DNA from: Gemmobacter aquatilis
GTDB taxonomy: Bacteria; Pseudomonadota; Alphaproteobacteria; Rhodobacterales; Rhodobacteraceae
Direction: 5' to 3'
Assembly (NCBI RefSeq): GCF_900110025.1
Contig: NZ_FOCE01000006.1
Coordinates: 1-64,000 of the forward strand
DNA length: 64,000 nucleotides
A program made the position numbers and the translations under genes. A model generated the notes under the pieces. The model did no database searches. It was not told the DNA's origin and saw nothing but the letters and a program-made list of their open reading frames with translations. Below are positions 56,432 through 64,000 of the stretch, one piece after another (within the stretch, counting starts at the first letter, position 1; every line of letters starts with the position of its first letter).

Positions 56432-57445
56432 TCATGGCATGTTGGATGTGATCGGCGGCGCATGCAGGCGCACACAGCCCCGGCCCGCGTGTTTGGCCGC
56501 ATAAAGTGCCTGATCGGCATCGTTGAACATTTCATCTGCCGTCGGTGCCTCATAGGAGCTGGATACGGCAAGACCGATCGAGGCGGAAATGACGCAGTCC
56601 CGCCCCTCATAAAGGATCGGCTCTGACAGCCGCAGAACGATTCGCTGGGCGATGACCATCAGGCGCGTCGGATCGGCCAAACCGGGCAGCAGGATGACAA
56701 ATTCATCCCCCCCCACACGCGCGACAGTATCGCTTTGCCGCGTTTCGCCACTCAGCACTTCGGCCACACACCGCAACACATGGTCACCTGCGGCATGGCC
56801 CAGCGTGTCGTTCACCGCCTTGAAGAAATCGAGATCGAGATGCATTAGGGCAAAGCTGCCACCTCCATGCAAGGCGCGCTGCAACGCGAGATCCAGCGCA
56901 CGGCGATTGCGCAGGCCGGTCAGCGTGTCGGTCAGTGCCTGTTCTTCTGCCGCGACCTTTGCCCCATGCAGGCGCAGGTTGAGGTCTTTCAGTTCCTGCA
57001 TCACGGCCGATTTCGCCTCGACGACATATAGCAGTTCGATGGCCAGATCGGTCGGGGCGAAATCCGCATCGGTCAGGTCGTGCTCGCCCACGGCATCAAT
57101 CAGGCCAATGCCGAATGACAGGTTCAGCACCATCCCTTGATTGCCAGCCAACGGTAGCGCCACCCCACGCAATCCGGTCGTCGGCAAATCCCGCGCGATC
57201 AGATAGATGCGCTGCCCAACCCGGGATCGCAAACTTGCCATACCCGTCAATCCAGAGGGGCGGCGTAGATCGAAAAGGGCAAAGAAATCGGCGCCAGGCA
57301 ACGACCGCTGGCCGAACAGCTTCTGCATTGTCTGGCCACAGGCGATGATCCGCCCCGCCGGATCCAGCACGACATGCATGGGCATCAGCACGCCGAGCGC
57401 TGCGCTTTCCAGACAGACGGGGGGCACGCGGCGTTCCATCGTCAA
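56432..57445 (-). CDS. Diguanylate cyclase with HNOBA-like sensor domain
   Basis: This 337-residue protein has an N-terminal PAS-like domain resembling the H-NOX-associated HNOBA domain (MHVVLDPAGRIIACGQTM, then FFALFDLRRPSG). A short coiled coil follows (about 140-170), then a GGDEF domain with intact GGDEF at 245-249 and an inhibitory RxxD site (RQSD 236-239) five residues before it. It should make c-di-GMP with product inhibition. Its start overlaps the stop codon of the H-NOX gene by four bases. Together they look like a split version of the H-NOX, HNOBA, catalytic-domain layout of soluble guanylate cyclase. Confidence 0.9.
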   Translation of the reverse strand: MTMERRVPPVCLESAALGVLMPMHVVLDPAGRIIACGQTMQKLFGQRSLPGADFFALFDLRRPSGLTGMASLRSRVGQRIYLIARDLPTTGLRGVALPLAGNQGMVLNLSFGIGLIDAVGEHDLTDADFAPTDLAIELLYVVEAKSAVMQELKDLNLRLHGAKVAAEEQALTDTLTGLRNRRALDLALQRALHGGGSFALMHLDLDFFKAVNDTLGHAAGDHVLRCVAEVLSGETRQSDTVARVGGDEFVILLPGLADPTRLMVIAQRIVLRLSEPILYEGRDCVISASIGLAVSSSYEAPTADEMFNDADQALYAAKHAGRGCVRLHAPPITSNMP

Positions 57446-58038
57446 CCGACAGCCACCGCGCTGCGCGCAAGATCAAAGCGCCGCCCTTCACTGAACGCGG
57501 TTTCGGCAAGGATGATGGCAACAACCTCACCCCCTTCACAAAGTCCGCGATGTTCGACAAGGCTCAATACGCCATAGTCATCCGCCATGGCCCGCAACAG
57601 GCCCACTAAGACATGGCCGATCCCGGCCAGCGGCGAGCGACAGATCAGCGCAAATTCGGTCGGCGAATGATCGACCACTTCGAACACCGGCAGGTCGATA
57701 TCCGGCAAGGCCAGCCGGGCACGACCCGGCAAATCCTCCAGAGAGTGCAGAAAATCGGCATAGGTAACCCCGCCAAAGCGCAACAGGCGGCGCACCGCCT
57801 GCGCATTACGATGCGACACAAGATAGGTGCCCAGATCCTCCAGCACAGAATCGCGCGAGCGGTTCAGCAAACGAGCGGCGGCGTCGATCACTGCATCGGT
57901 GAGGGTGGCATCATAGGTCAGCATGGTTTCGAAACTGTCGAACCCTAACCCCGCCTCACGGGCCGTTGCCGCCCAGATCGCAGCGCCATAGGTATCGCGC
58001 AGGAAGCACTGGATTGACCTGTTGATAAGACCGTGCAT
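57442..58038 (-). CDS. H-NOX-family protein without the canonical heme ligands
   Basis: This 198-residue HNOB-fold protein has MHGLINRSIQCFLRDTYG at the start and LVGLLRAMADDYG later. In heme-binding H-NOX proteins a His in the segment corresponding to LEDLPGRARL ligates the iron and a YxSxR motif holds the propionates. Here the His position reads Pro104 and the motif reads CRSPL (133-137), so both Tyr and Arg are gone. The fold is kept and it is coupled to a diguanylate cyclase, so it may sense something other than NO through heme. H-NOX/DGC pairs are known from other Rhodobacterales. Confidence 0.85.
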   Translation of the reverse strand: MHGLINRSIQCFLRDTYGAAIWAATAREAGLGFDSFETMLTYDATLTDAVIDAAARLLNRSRDSVLEDLGTYLVSHRNAQAVRRLLRFGGVTYADFLHSLEDLPGRARLALPDIDLPVFEVVDHSPTEFALICRSPLAGIGHVLVGLLRAMADDYGVLSLVEHRGLCEGGEVVAIILAETAFSEGRRFDLARSAVAVG

Positions 58039-58106
58039 CGGAAAGCCCCTATGATTCCTGCATAGCCTAGGGGCTGAGCCTTAATAAAATCCTTAAGCGC
58101 CTCGCA

Positions 58107-59837
58107 TCAGGGATGCAGCGCAAGATCGACGCCCTGCACCCGAAGCGCCTTCATCTCTACGGGTTCAAGCTGCGGCGGATCGGCGGCCTGCGCAGCCTGC
58201 ATCCAGGCGATAGCCGCCTTGCCTTGCGGCAGCGATGCCGCCAACTCCGAAACCGACACCCGGGTCAGCCCTGCTTCGCCCTGCACGAACCCTTCGGCCT
58301 CCAGAAGATCCACCTCGTCACGCAGGATAACCACAGCCTCCTGCCCCGCGCGCCAAGGCCACAGATCGGCCACCAGCATCACGCAGCCCGGCGCGCCGTC
58401 CGGCATCTTGCGGCGGCAATGGTCAAGCCAGGTTTCCACCTCCTGTGGCCAGAGCGTGGCCAGAATTTCGTCCCGCACCGCTGTTGCCGTGCGTGGACGC
58501 AGGGGGATCAGCGCCGCAAGATCAGCCAGTTGGTTGGTGCTGACAGGCGTGGCTTCAGGCTGCCCACGCATCGCAAGGCGGTCTGCCAGCGGCTTTTGAC
58601 CCGGATCCTTTGCAATAGCCTCAAGACGCGCAAGTACGGCTTCCCCAGCCTTGCCCCATTCCGCGAACGCATCAAGATCCAGTTGATCGGCAGGGATTTT
58701 TCCCGTCTCAAACCGGGTGATCTGGCTACGGGCGGCGATGCGCAGAGGGTCCAGCACCGGGGTCAGCAGCAGGGCGGCGGCCCCCATCAGCGCCAGCGCC
58801 ATCCAGATATTGCCCTGCCGTATCCGCCGCTCCCAGCCCCGTCCCCGAAGAACAGCAGCGCCATAGACAAGACCGTAACCCAGACCGAGCACAGCCACCA
58901 CTGCGGCGAAAACACGATCCGGCGTCCATCCATATTCCGCAACGCGCAACCAGACAGCCCAGGCTCCCAGCACAGCCGGGGCAATCACCAGCAAGGCCAG
59001 CATCTGGGCCGAACGCAGAATCACTGTACTGCGGCTTTGTTCCGCCGGCGATTGATCCAGCGCAGCGGTGACCAGCGTTGCGGCCATGGCAGCGATGGTC
59101 AGAAGCGTCACCGCCGCAGACAGGCTGGAAAACACACCGCTCAGCCCTTGCACCGGCAGAACCAGCAGGAAGAGCAACACCACGATCAACACCGCAGGCA
59201 ACAAAAGCCGCAGCAGCCGCAACACGAGATAGGGCGAGACGACATCCGGCAACTCGTCCACCACCGCGATGCCAAGGCCCAGCACCGCGCCGGTGATGAC
59301 CCATGCCAGCGGGGCAGAGGTGATCAGATTGCCCACAGGCTCCAGCCCGACCATGGACAGCAACAGATCAGACAGCAGGATCACCAACCAGACCACGCCA
59401 ACGAACAGCCAGGCGGCGGCATAGCGCACAACGATCGTCCAAGCCTCGGTGAACAGCAACCGATAGTCACGCCAACTGCTGCGCTGCGCCGCGACAAGGA
59501 AAGGCAAGGGCACAAAGACAAGTACCAGAGCGGCGAGGATCGGGATCGGACTGTCGAACAGGTCGGTCGGCGCCTCGAACCGCTGGCTGGCCAGCAGCAG
59601 CAGCCCGGCCACCCCCAGCGCCACCAGCAACGCCGAAAGCGCCGCGCGTTTCAACGTCAATGGCCCAGCAATGCCCAGCAATGCCGTGAAAAACGTCAGT
59701 GCCCCCGCCGTCAGGCCCAGAGCCGCCTTGCCGCTCAGTATGTCACTGTCCAGCGCATGGGCCAGCCCGTAGAAAGACAGGCCCGCCGCCGCCCCGGTCA
59801 GCGCCATCGTGAACCGCTGCCGCATCTGTGCGTCCAT
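58107..59837 (-). CDS. DUF4153-family integral membrane protein
   Basis: This 576-residue protein has about eleven hydrophobic segments in the first 400 residues and a soluble C-terminal part (400-576) with no known motif. The N-terminal pattern and the acidic VDELPDVVSPYL stretch match DUF4153 proteins, whose function is unknown. ATG 59837 is chosen because AAGGAG lies eight bases upstream; ten more in-frame codons exist. Confidence 0.82.
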   Translation of the reverse strand: MDAQMRQRFTMALTGAAAGLSFYGLAHALDSDILSGKAALGLTAGALTFFTALLGIAGPLTLKRAALSALLVALGVAGLLLLASQRFEAPTDLFDSPIPILAALVLVFVPLPFLVAAQRSSWRDYRLLFTEAWTIVVRYAAAWLFVGVVWLVILLSDLLLSMVGLEPVGNLITSAPLAWVITGAVLGLGIAVVDELPDVVSPYLVLRLLRLLLPAVLIVVLLFLLVLPVQGLSGVFSSLSAAVTLLTIAAMAATLVTAALDQSPAEQSRSTVILRSAQMLALLVIAPAVLGAWAVWLRVAEYGWTPDRVFAAVVAVLGLGYGLVYGAAVLRGRGWERRIRQGNIWMALALMGAAALLLTPVLDPLRIAARSQITRFETGKIPADQLDLDAFAEWGKAGEAVLARLEAIAKDPGQKPLADRLAMRGQPEATPVSTNQLADLAALIPLRPRTATAVRDEILATLWPQEVETWLDHCRRKMPDGAPGCVMLVADLWPWRAGQEAVVILRDEVDLLEAEGFVQGEAGLTRVSVSELAASLPQGKAAIAWMQAAQAADPPQLEPVEMKALRVQGVDLALHP

Positions 59838-59917
59838 GCGCCTTCTCCTTGCAGATCCTGCCTGCAAGTTAGCCGCTTGACCCGAGGGGGGCCAGAGGCA
59901 GATCGGCGCGCGGTTGG

Positions 59918-61486
59918 TCAGAAATCCGTCGGTGCCCCGCCCTCTTGCTTGCGGCGGGCGACAAAGCGGGTCAGGTCTTCCAGATGGTCACCATTGATCG
60001 GCGGCGCCTCGAATTCCGTGAGGATCTGCTTGTAAAGCCGGTGCGCGCGTTCCGATGTCCAGACCGCGCCATCCTGATGCCAGGCCTCGTAATTGCGCCA
60101 GTCGCTGACGAAGGGCGCGTAGAAGGCGGTGGAATAGCGGTCTTGCGTGTGCTGGCAGCCGAAGTAATGGCCGCCGGGGCCGACTTCCTTGATCGCATCA
60201 AAGGCCAGATCGTCATCGGCGGTGGCAAAGGTCTGTGCCTCGAAATACCGCTGGATCATCTGCAGCACTTCGCAATCCATCACGAATTTTTCGGGGCTGG
60301 CGATCAGCCCGCCCTCCAGCCAGCCAGCCGCGTGATACACCATATTTGTGCCCGACTGCACTGCCGCCCAAAGCGAATTGGAGGTTTCCCACATGGATTG
60401 CCCATCAGGCACATTGGCCGCGCAAACACCCGAGGACCGCAGCGGCACGCCGTAAAAGCGCACCAACTGCCCGGTCATCTGCGTAGCCCGCATATATTCC
60501 GGCGTGCCGAAGGCAGGCGCACCTGATTTCATATCGACGTTGGAGGTGAAGGTGCCAATCGCCACCGGGCAACCCGGCTTGATATATTGCAGCAGCGCAA
60601 TGGCCGACAGCGCCTCGGCCAGGCTGAGCGCCACAGCACCTGCCATGGTCACCGGCGCCATGGCACCCGCCAGCGTGAAGGGCGTGACCACAACAGGCTG
60701 GCCACGCCGGGCCAGACGCATCGCCCCGTCCAGCATCGGGTAATCATGTTTCAGCGGGCTGACCGAGTTGATGTTGGTATACATGCGCGGCTGCGCCTCA
60801 AATTCCGCATGGCTGAGACCACCGGCAAGACGCGTCATCTCCATCACGTCTTCCACCCGCTCGGCCCCAAGCGAATAGGCGTGCACCACCTTGTCGGTCA
60901 GTGTCAGCTTTTCGAACAGGCAATCCAGATGCCGAACGCTGGGATGGATGTCGATCGGCTCCACCGGATAGCCGCCCGCAACGTGGATGCAGTTGAAATA
61001 CTGCGTCAGCTTCATGAATTCCTTGAACGTCTCAAAATCGCCGGACCGTTTGCCGCGCTCCAGATCCCAGGCGTTTGGCGGGGACGAGACGTTCACGAAA
61101 ACCATGTGGTTGCCACCCAGAATGATTTCGCGCTCCGGGTTGCGGGGGGTGATGGTAAAACTTGCTGGTGCATGGCCCAGCATCTCCATCACGAAAGCCT
61201 CGTCCATCTTCACATTGGTGCCCGAAACCTTGCAGCCCGCCTGTTTCAGGATCGTGCAGGCCTCGGGGTTCAGCATCTCGATGCCGATCTCCTGCAGGAT
61301 GCGCATGGCAGTGCGATGGATGCGCTGCACACCTTCGGCATCCAGCGGTTCCACCGGCTTGTCGGGGTTCACCGGGATGCGCCACGGCATCTGGCTGATG
61401 GCGGCGGCGCCCGACCGTGCCTTATTGCCGGCATGGCCGCCCGAACGTGAACCGGCGCGGCGTTTGCTGGCTTGATCATCGCTCAT
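59918..61486 (-). CDS. MttB-family (trimethylamine methyltransferase-like) protein
   Basis: This 522-residue TIM-barrel protein resembles the MttB superfamily: FVNVSSPPNAWDLERGKR, TPFTLAGAMAPVTMAGA and EVGPGGHYFGCQHTQ. Archaeal MttB reads an in-frame amber codon as pyrrolysine; this gene has no such codon in the frame, so it belongs to the non-pyrrolysine group, some of which demethylate glycine betaine or related quaternary amines. No corrinoid protein gene is adjacent. Substrate unknown. Confidence 0.88.
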   Translation of the reverse strand: MSDDQASKRRAGSRSGGHAGNKARSGAAAISQMPWRIPVNPDKPVEPLDAEGVQRIHRTAMRILQEIGIEMLNPEACTILKQAGCKVSGTNVKMDEAFVMEMLGHAPASFTITPRNPEREIILGGNHMVFVNVSSPPNAWDLERGKRSGDFETFKEFMKLTQYFNCIHVAGGYPVEPIDIHPSVRHLDCLFEKLTLTDKVVHAYSLGAERVEDVMEMTRLAGGLSHAEFEAQPRMYTNINSVSPLKHDYPMLDGAMRLARRGQPVVVTPFTLAGAMAPVTMAGAVALSLAEALSAIALLQYIKPGCPVAIGTFTSNVDMKSGAPAFGTPEYMRATQMTGQLVRFYGVPLRSSGVCAANVPDGQSMWETSNSLWAAVQSGTNMVYHAAGWLEGGLIASPEKFVMDCEVLQMIQRYFEAQTFATADDDLAFDAIKEVGPGGHYFGCQHTQDRYSTAFYAPFVSDWRNYEAWHQDGAVWTSERAHRLYKQILTEFEAPPINGDHLEDLTRFVARRKQEGGAPTDF

Positions 61487-61593
61487 GCTGTCTCTCCGGT
61501 CCTTGGGCAGGCTGGGCCTGAGGATGGCGGAAAGCAGATTGTTACGCAGACAATACCCGCGACGCGCCCATGTCGTTTTCAGGCATTCACGCC

Positions 61594-62289
61594 TCAGGCG
61601 GGCACGAAAGCATCCAGCCAGTCCGGCAGGGCGCCGATATCGGGCAGCACGACATCGGCGTGGGGCGCCAGCTCGTCGCGCGTGGCGATCCCGGTCAGCA
61701 CCGCGATGCAGATCATGCCCGCCGCGCGCCCGGCCTCCATATCGTGGCGACTGTCGCCGATCATCGCCACCCGGCCCGGCATCAGCCCGGTCAACCGCGC
61801 AAAAGCCGCAAGCTGCCCCGGTGCCGGCTTGCCTCCGAAGCCCGAATCATAGCCCGCCACGAAATCGAACAGCTCCAGCACGCCATGATTGCGCAGATGC
61901 GCCCGTGCCGGGGCCTCGGTGTCATTGGTGGCCAGCCCGATCTTCAGCCCGCGGGCTTGCAACCGCTGGAACAGCGGCAGCAGCGGCACGGCTTCTGCCA
62001 TGGCGGCGCCAACCGCCAGCGCATTCATCCGGGCCACCAGCGGTTCTTTCGCCATGCCGGGCAGCAGCGGCAAAAGATCATCGGCGATTTCCGGGGCGGT
62101 GCAGCCGATCACAGGGCTTTCAGCGCCAAAATCGTCCCGGTCCAGATCGAAATGGATCGCCTCGGCCAGCATCCGTCGATGCGCTTCGTTCGTCGCCAGC
62201 TCATCCAGCAAATGATGCACCCAGCGCGCCCAACTGCGTCGGAAATCGAACAGCGTGCCATCCTTGTCGAAAATCAGTCCCTGGATCAT
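61594..62289 (-). CDS. HAD-superfamily phosphatase, phosphoglycolate phosphatase-like
   Basis: This 231-residue enzyme starts MIQGLIFDKDGTLFDF with the nucleophile Asp in FDKDGT. LATNDTEAPARAHL gives motif II, GKPAPGQLAAF motif III Lys and MIGDSRHDMEAGRAAG motif IV. The cap is of type C1. Substrate cannot be fixed by sequence. Confidence 0.9.
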   Translation of the reverse strand: MIQGLIFDKDGTLFDFRRSWARWVHHLLDELATNEAHRRMLAEAIHFDLDRDDFGAESPVIGCTAPEIADDLLPLLPGMAKEPLVARMNALAVGAAMAEAVPLLPLFQRLQARGLKIGLATNDTEAPARAHLRNHGVLELFDFVAGYDSGFGGKPAPGQLAAFARLTGLMPGRVAMIGDSRHDMEAGRAAGMICIAVLTGIATRDELAPHADVVLPDIGALPDWLDAFVPA

Positions 62290-62357
62290 GCCATCATCCC
62301 CTGTTCGCGCGGCGGGCAGGATAGGCCTTCACACGGGCTTGGCAAGGGGCGCCCGGT

Positions 62358-62639
62358 TCAGGTCCAGTGTGGCCCGGCGCCGCCGGGCAGCAACAGGCGC
62401 GCCTGCATCGGCACCTCGTAGCGCAGCCCCTGTGCATCGCAGAACCCCATCACCATACTGTCATCGGTCAATAGGAAATCGAGCACGGCCCCCAGAAATT
62501 CCGCCTCGGCGGCAAGGGTCGGCAAATCCCCCGGCGCGGCCCCGGTCGCGCCGAGGAATTGCGGAAGCAACTCTTCTTGCCCCAGCAGCCAGCCCAAAGC
62601 CTGCAAGGCCAAGGTTTCGGCGTTTTCCCGCTTATTCAT
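62358..62639 (-). CDS. DUF3572-family protein
   Basis: This 93-residue acidic, helical protein starts MNKRENAETLALQALGWLLG and has a DDSMVMGFCDAQGL ending, the DUF3572 pattern common in alphaproteobacteria, often next to pleD. Function unknown. ATG 62639 gives family length; the upstream open frame does not look coding. It is divergent from pleD with 130 bp between them. Confidence 0.88.
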   Translation of the reverse strand: MNKRENAETLALQALGWLLGQEELLPQFLGATGAAPGDLPTLAAEAEFLGAVLDFLLTDDSMVMGFCDAQGLRYEVPMQARLLLPGGAGPHWT

Positions 62640-62769
62640 CTGTGCTGTCCCAATATCGCTGTATCTTCCGCACTTCCTGGCGGGAAGCTTAACGGATGGA
62701 AAGCATTTCTTAACCAAATCGGGTCATGCTGCACAGGAACAGGAGAACACAACTCGGGCGGAAAAGGGT

Positions 62770-64000
62770 ATGGTCGGAAAGATCCTCATCGTGGATGATG
62801 TGGCGACCAACCGCATCGTGCTCAAGGTCAAACTGGGTGAGGCCTGCTATCAGGCGCTGCTTGCGGCGGATGGGAAAAGCTGCCTTGCACTGGCGGCGGA
62901 AGAGCGGCCTGACCTGATCCTGCTGGACCTCTCGCTGACAGGGCGCTTGCAGGGCCTGACCGCACTCGACACCCTGACCGCGCTGCGGGCCTCGCCACGG
63001 ACAGCGGATATTCCCGTTCTCGCCCTTGGCAGCGCCGACCAGTCGGGCCTCGGCCTCGCCGCTCTGCGGGGCGGTGCAGACGACGTTATGACGAAACCGC
63101 TGCCCGACGCCCTGCTGATGGCCCGCATCCGCAACCTGTTGCGCAGCCGGGAAACACGGGCCGAACTGGGCGAACGTGGGGCCACGCTGCGTGAGATCGG
63201 GCTGGCGGAGGCGGCAGCACCGTTCGTGACTCCCGGCACAGTAGCCTTGGTGGCCGATCGACCCGAAGTCGCGCTCAGGTGGCGCTCGCAACTCTGCCCC
63301 AGCCTGCAAGACCAACTCGTGCCACTGTCACGCAGCGAAGCACTGGCCGAGACCCGTTCGGGGCCGGGGCCAGATGTTTTCCTGATCGACTCAGGGCTGG
63401 GCGGCCCCGGCGGCGGGCTGCGGCTGATGTCGGAATTACGGTCACACCCGGCGACGCGCCATGCGGCAATCTTGTTGCTGCAAACAGCCCCCTCACCGCA
63501 GGAACAGGCCATGGCTTATGACATGGGCGCCAACGACGTTCAGCCTGCGGACGTAGACCCTCAGGCGCTTGGCCTGCGCCTGACCCGCCTGATGGCACAC
63601 AAGCGCGAGGCAGACCAACTGCGCAATGCGGTGCATGACGGCCTGCGCCTTGCGGTGATCGACCCGCTGACCGGCCTTTACAACCGACGCTATGCCCTGC
63701 CGCGGCTCAGCGCGATCGCCGAACGGACGTACGCCGGGGCCGGGTCTTTCGCGGTGATGGTCATAGACCTCGATCTGTTCAAAAACGTGAATGACCGCTG
63801 GGGCCATGCTGCAGGCGATGCCGTCCTTGTAGAAATCGCCCATCGGCTGACCGACAATCTGCGCGGTTCGGATCTGGTGGCACGGCTGGGCGGGGAAGAG
63901 TTTCTGGTGGCCTTGCCCGATGTAAGCCTGATCGAAGCGCGCGCCACAGCAGAGCGGCTGTGCCGGATGGTACAGGGCAAGCCGGTGCTGCTGCCGGATG
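62770..64000 (+). CDS. pleD: PleD-type response regulator diguanylate cyclase (runs off window end)
   Basis: The visible 410 residues show a first receiver domain (KILIVDDVATNR, phosphorylation Asp53 in ILLDLSLTG, Lys in MTKPL), a second receiver-like domain (VFLIDSGLGGPGGG) and a GGDEF domain with LGGEEF. The inhibitory site RGSD lies exactly five residues before GGEEF. This REC-REC-GGDEF order is that of PleD, which makes c-di-GMP upon phosphorylation. In Caulobacter it follows divK; here no divK is adjacent. AAAAGGG precedes the ATG. The C-terminus lies outside the window. Confidence 0.93.
   Translation, partial: MVGKILIVDDVATNRIVLKVKLGEACYQALLAADGKSCLALAAEERPDLILLDLSLTGRLQGLTALDTLTALRASPRTADIPVLALGSADQSGLGLAALRGGADDVMTKPLPDALLMARIRNLLRSRETRAELGERGATLREIGLAEAAAPFVTPGTVALVADRPEVALRWRSQLCPSLQDQLVPLSRSEALAETRSGPGPDVFLIDSGLGGPGGGLRLMSELRSHPATRHAAILLLQTAPSPQEQAMAYDMGANDVQPADVDPQALGLRLTRLMAHKREADQLRNAVHDGLRLAVIDPLTGLYNRRYALPRLSAIAERTYAGAGSFAVMVIDLDLFKNVNDRWGHAAGDAVLVEIAHRLTDNLRGSDLVARLGGEEFLVALPDVSLIEARATAERLCRMVQGKPVLLPD

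Noticed and set aside
59918-61486. Pyrrolysine-type MttB
   Set aside because: No in-frame amber codon exists in the gene and no pyl genes are near.

Overview
The window looks like a chromosomal segment of an alphaproteobacterium of the order Rhodobacterales (Rhodobacter/Paracoccus-like). The signs are high GC, the dcw gene order with a DUF2484 gene after murC, a DUF1127 gene followed by CCTCCTCCC-motif RNAs as in Rhodobacter sphaeroides, a long leader before mraZ, and an H-NOX/diguanylate cyclase pair. No database search was possible; family names come from reading motifs in the translated sequence.

Region 1 (1-17,214) is accessory DNA ending at a tRNA-Ser gene. It opens with the 3' end of an IS21-family element that has cut into a type III methyltransferase gene (mod). 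That gene also carries a frameshift, while its restriction subunit gene (res) is open. Next is a 12.2-kb integrated element (4,896-17,140). It is bounded by an exact 16-nt repeat of the 3' end of tRNA-Ser and carries a primase-helicase, small and large terminase, portal, a protease-capsid fusion, a gpW-like joiner, a DUF2190 protein, an excisionase-like protein and a tyrosine integrase. There are no tail, lysis or holin genes. This is the gene set expected of a capsid-forming satellite (cf-PICI-like) and is the most interesting mobile feature here.

Region 2 (17,215-23,303) holds a decayed IS3-family element and an ABC exporter operon (ATPase, FtsX-type permease, HlyD-type adaptor).

Region 3 (23,304-37,100) is the division and cell-wall cluster on the minus strand: mraZ, rsmH, ftsL, ftsI, murE, murF, mraY, ftsW, murG, murC and DUF2484. 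murD alone lies on the plus strand, between inverted copies of a short intergenic repeat. murB, ddl and ftsQAZ do not follow. Upstream of mraZ are four TGGG boxes at exact 10-bp spacing (MraZ sites) and a leader with a strong terminator-like hairpin, matching the UpsM sRNA arrangement of R. sphaeroides.

Region 4 (37,522-47,600) contains an Mrp/ApbC ATPase, a DUF1127 gene and a tandem array of ten CCTCCTCCC-loop hairpins (five candidate cuckoo/CcsR sRNAs). It then has a BenE-type transporter, a UvrD/PcrA helicase, pyruvate carboxylase and two identical tRNA-Gly genes.

Region 5 (47,600-54,000) is the histidine cluster hisB-hisH...hisA-hisF-hisE. It is interrupted by a glutaminase, a decayed DMT transporter and a DUF2147 gene, and is preceded by a TroA/ZnuA-like protein that has lost its metal ligands. 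Region 6 (54,000-64,000) carries a CoA-binding protein, rlmB, an odd tRNA-Tyr, cmk, a diguanylate cyclase with an H-NOX partner lacking the heme-ligand residues, a DUF4153 membrane protein, an MttB-family methyltransferase, a HAD phosphatase, DUF3572 and the start of pleD.
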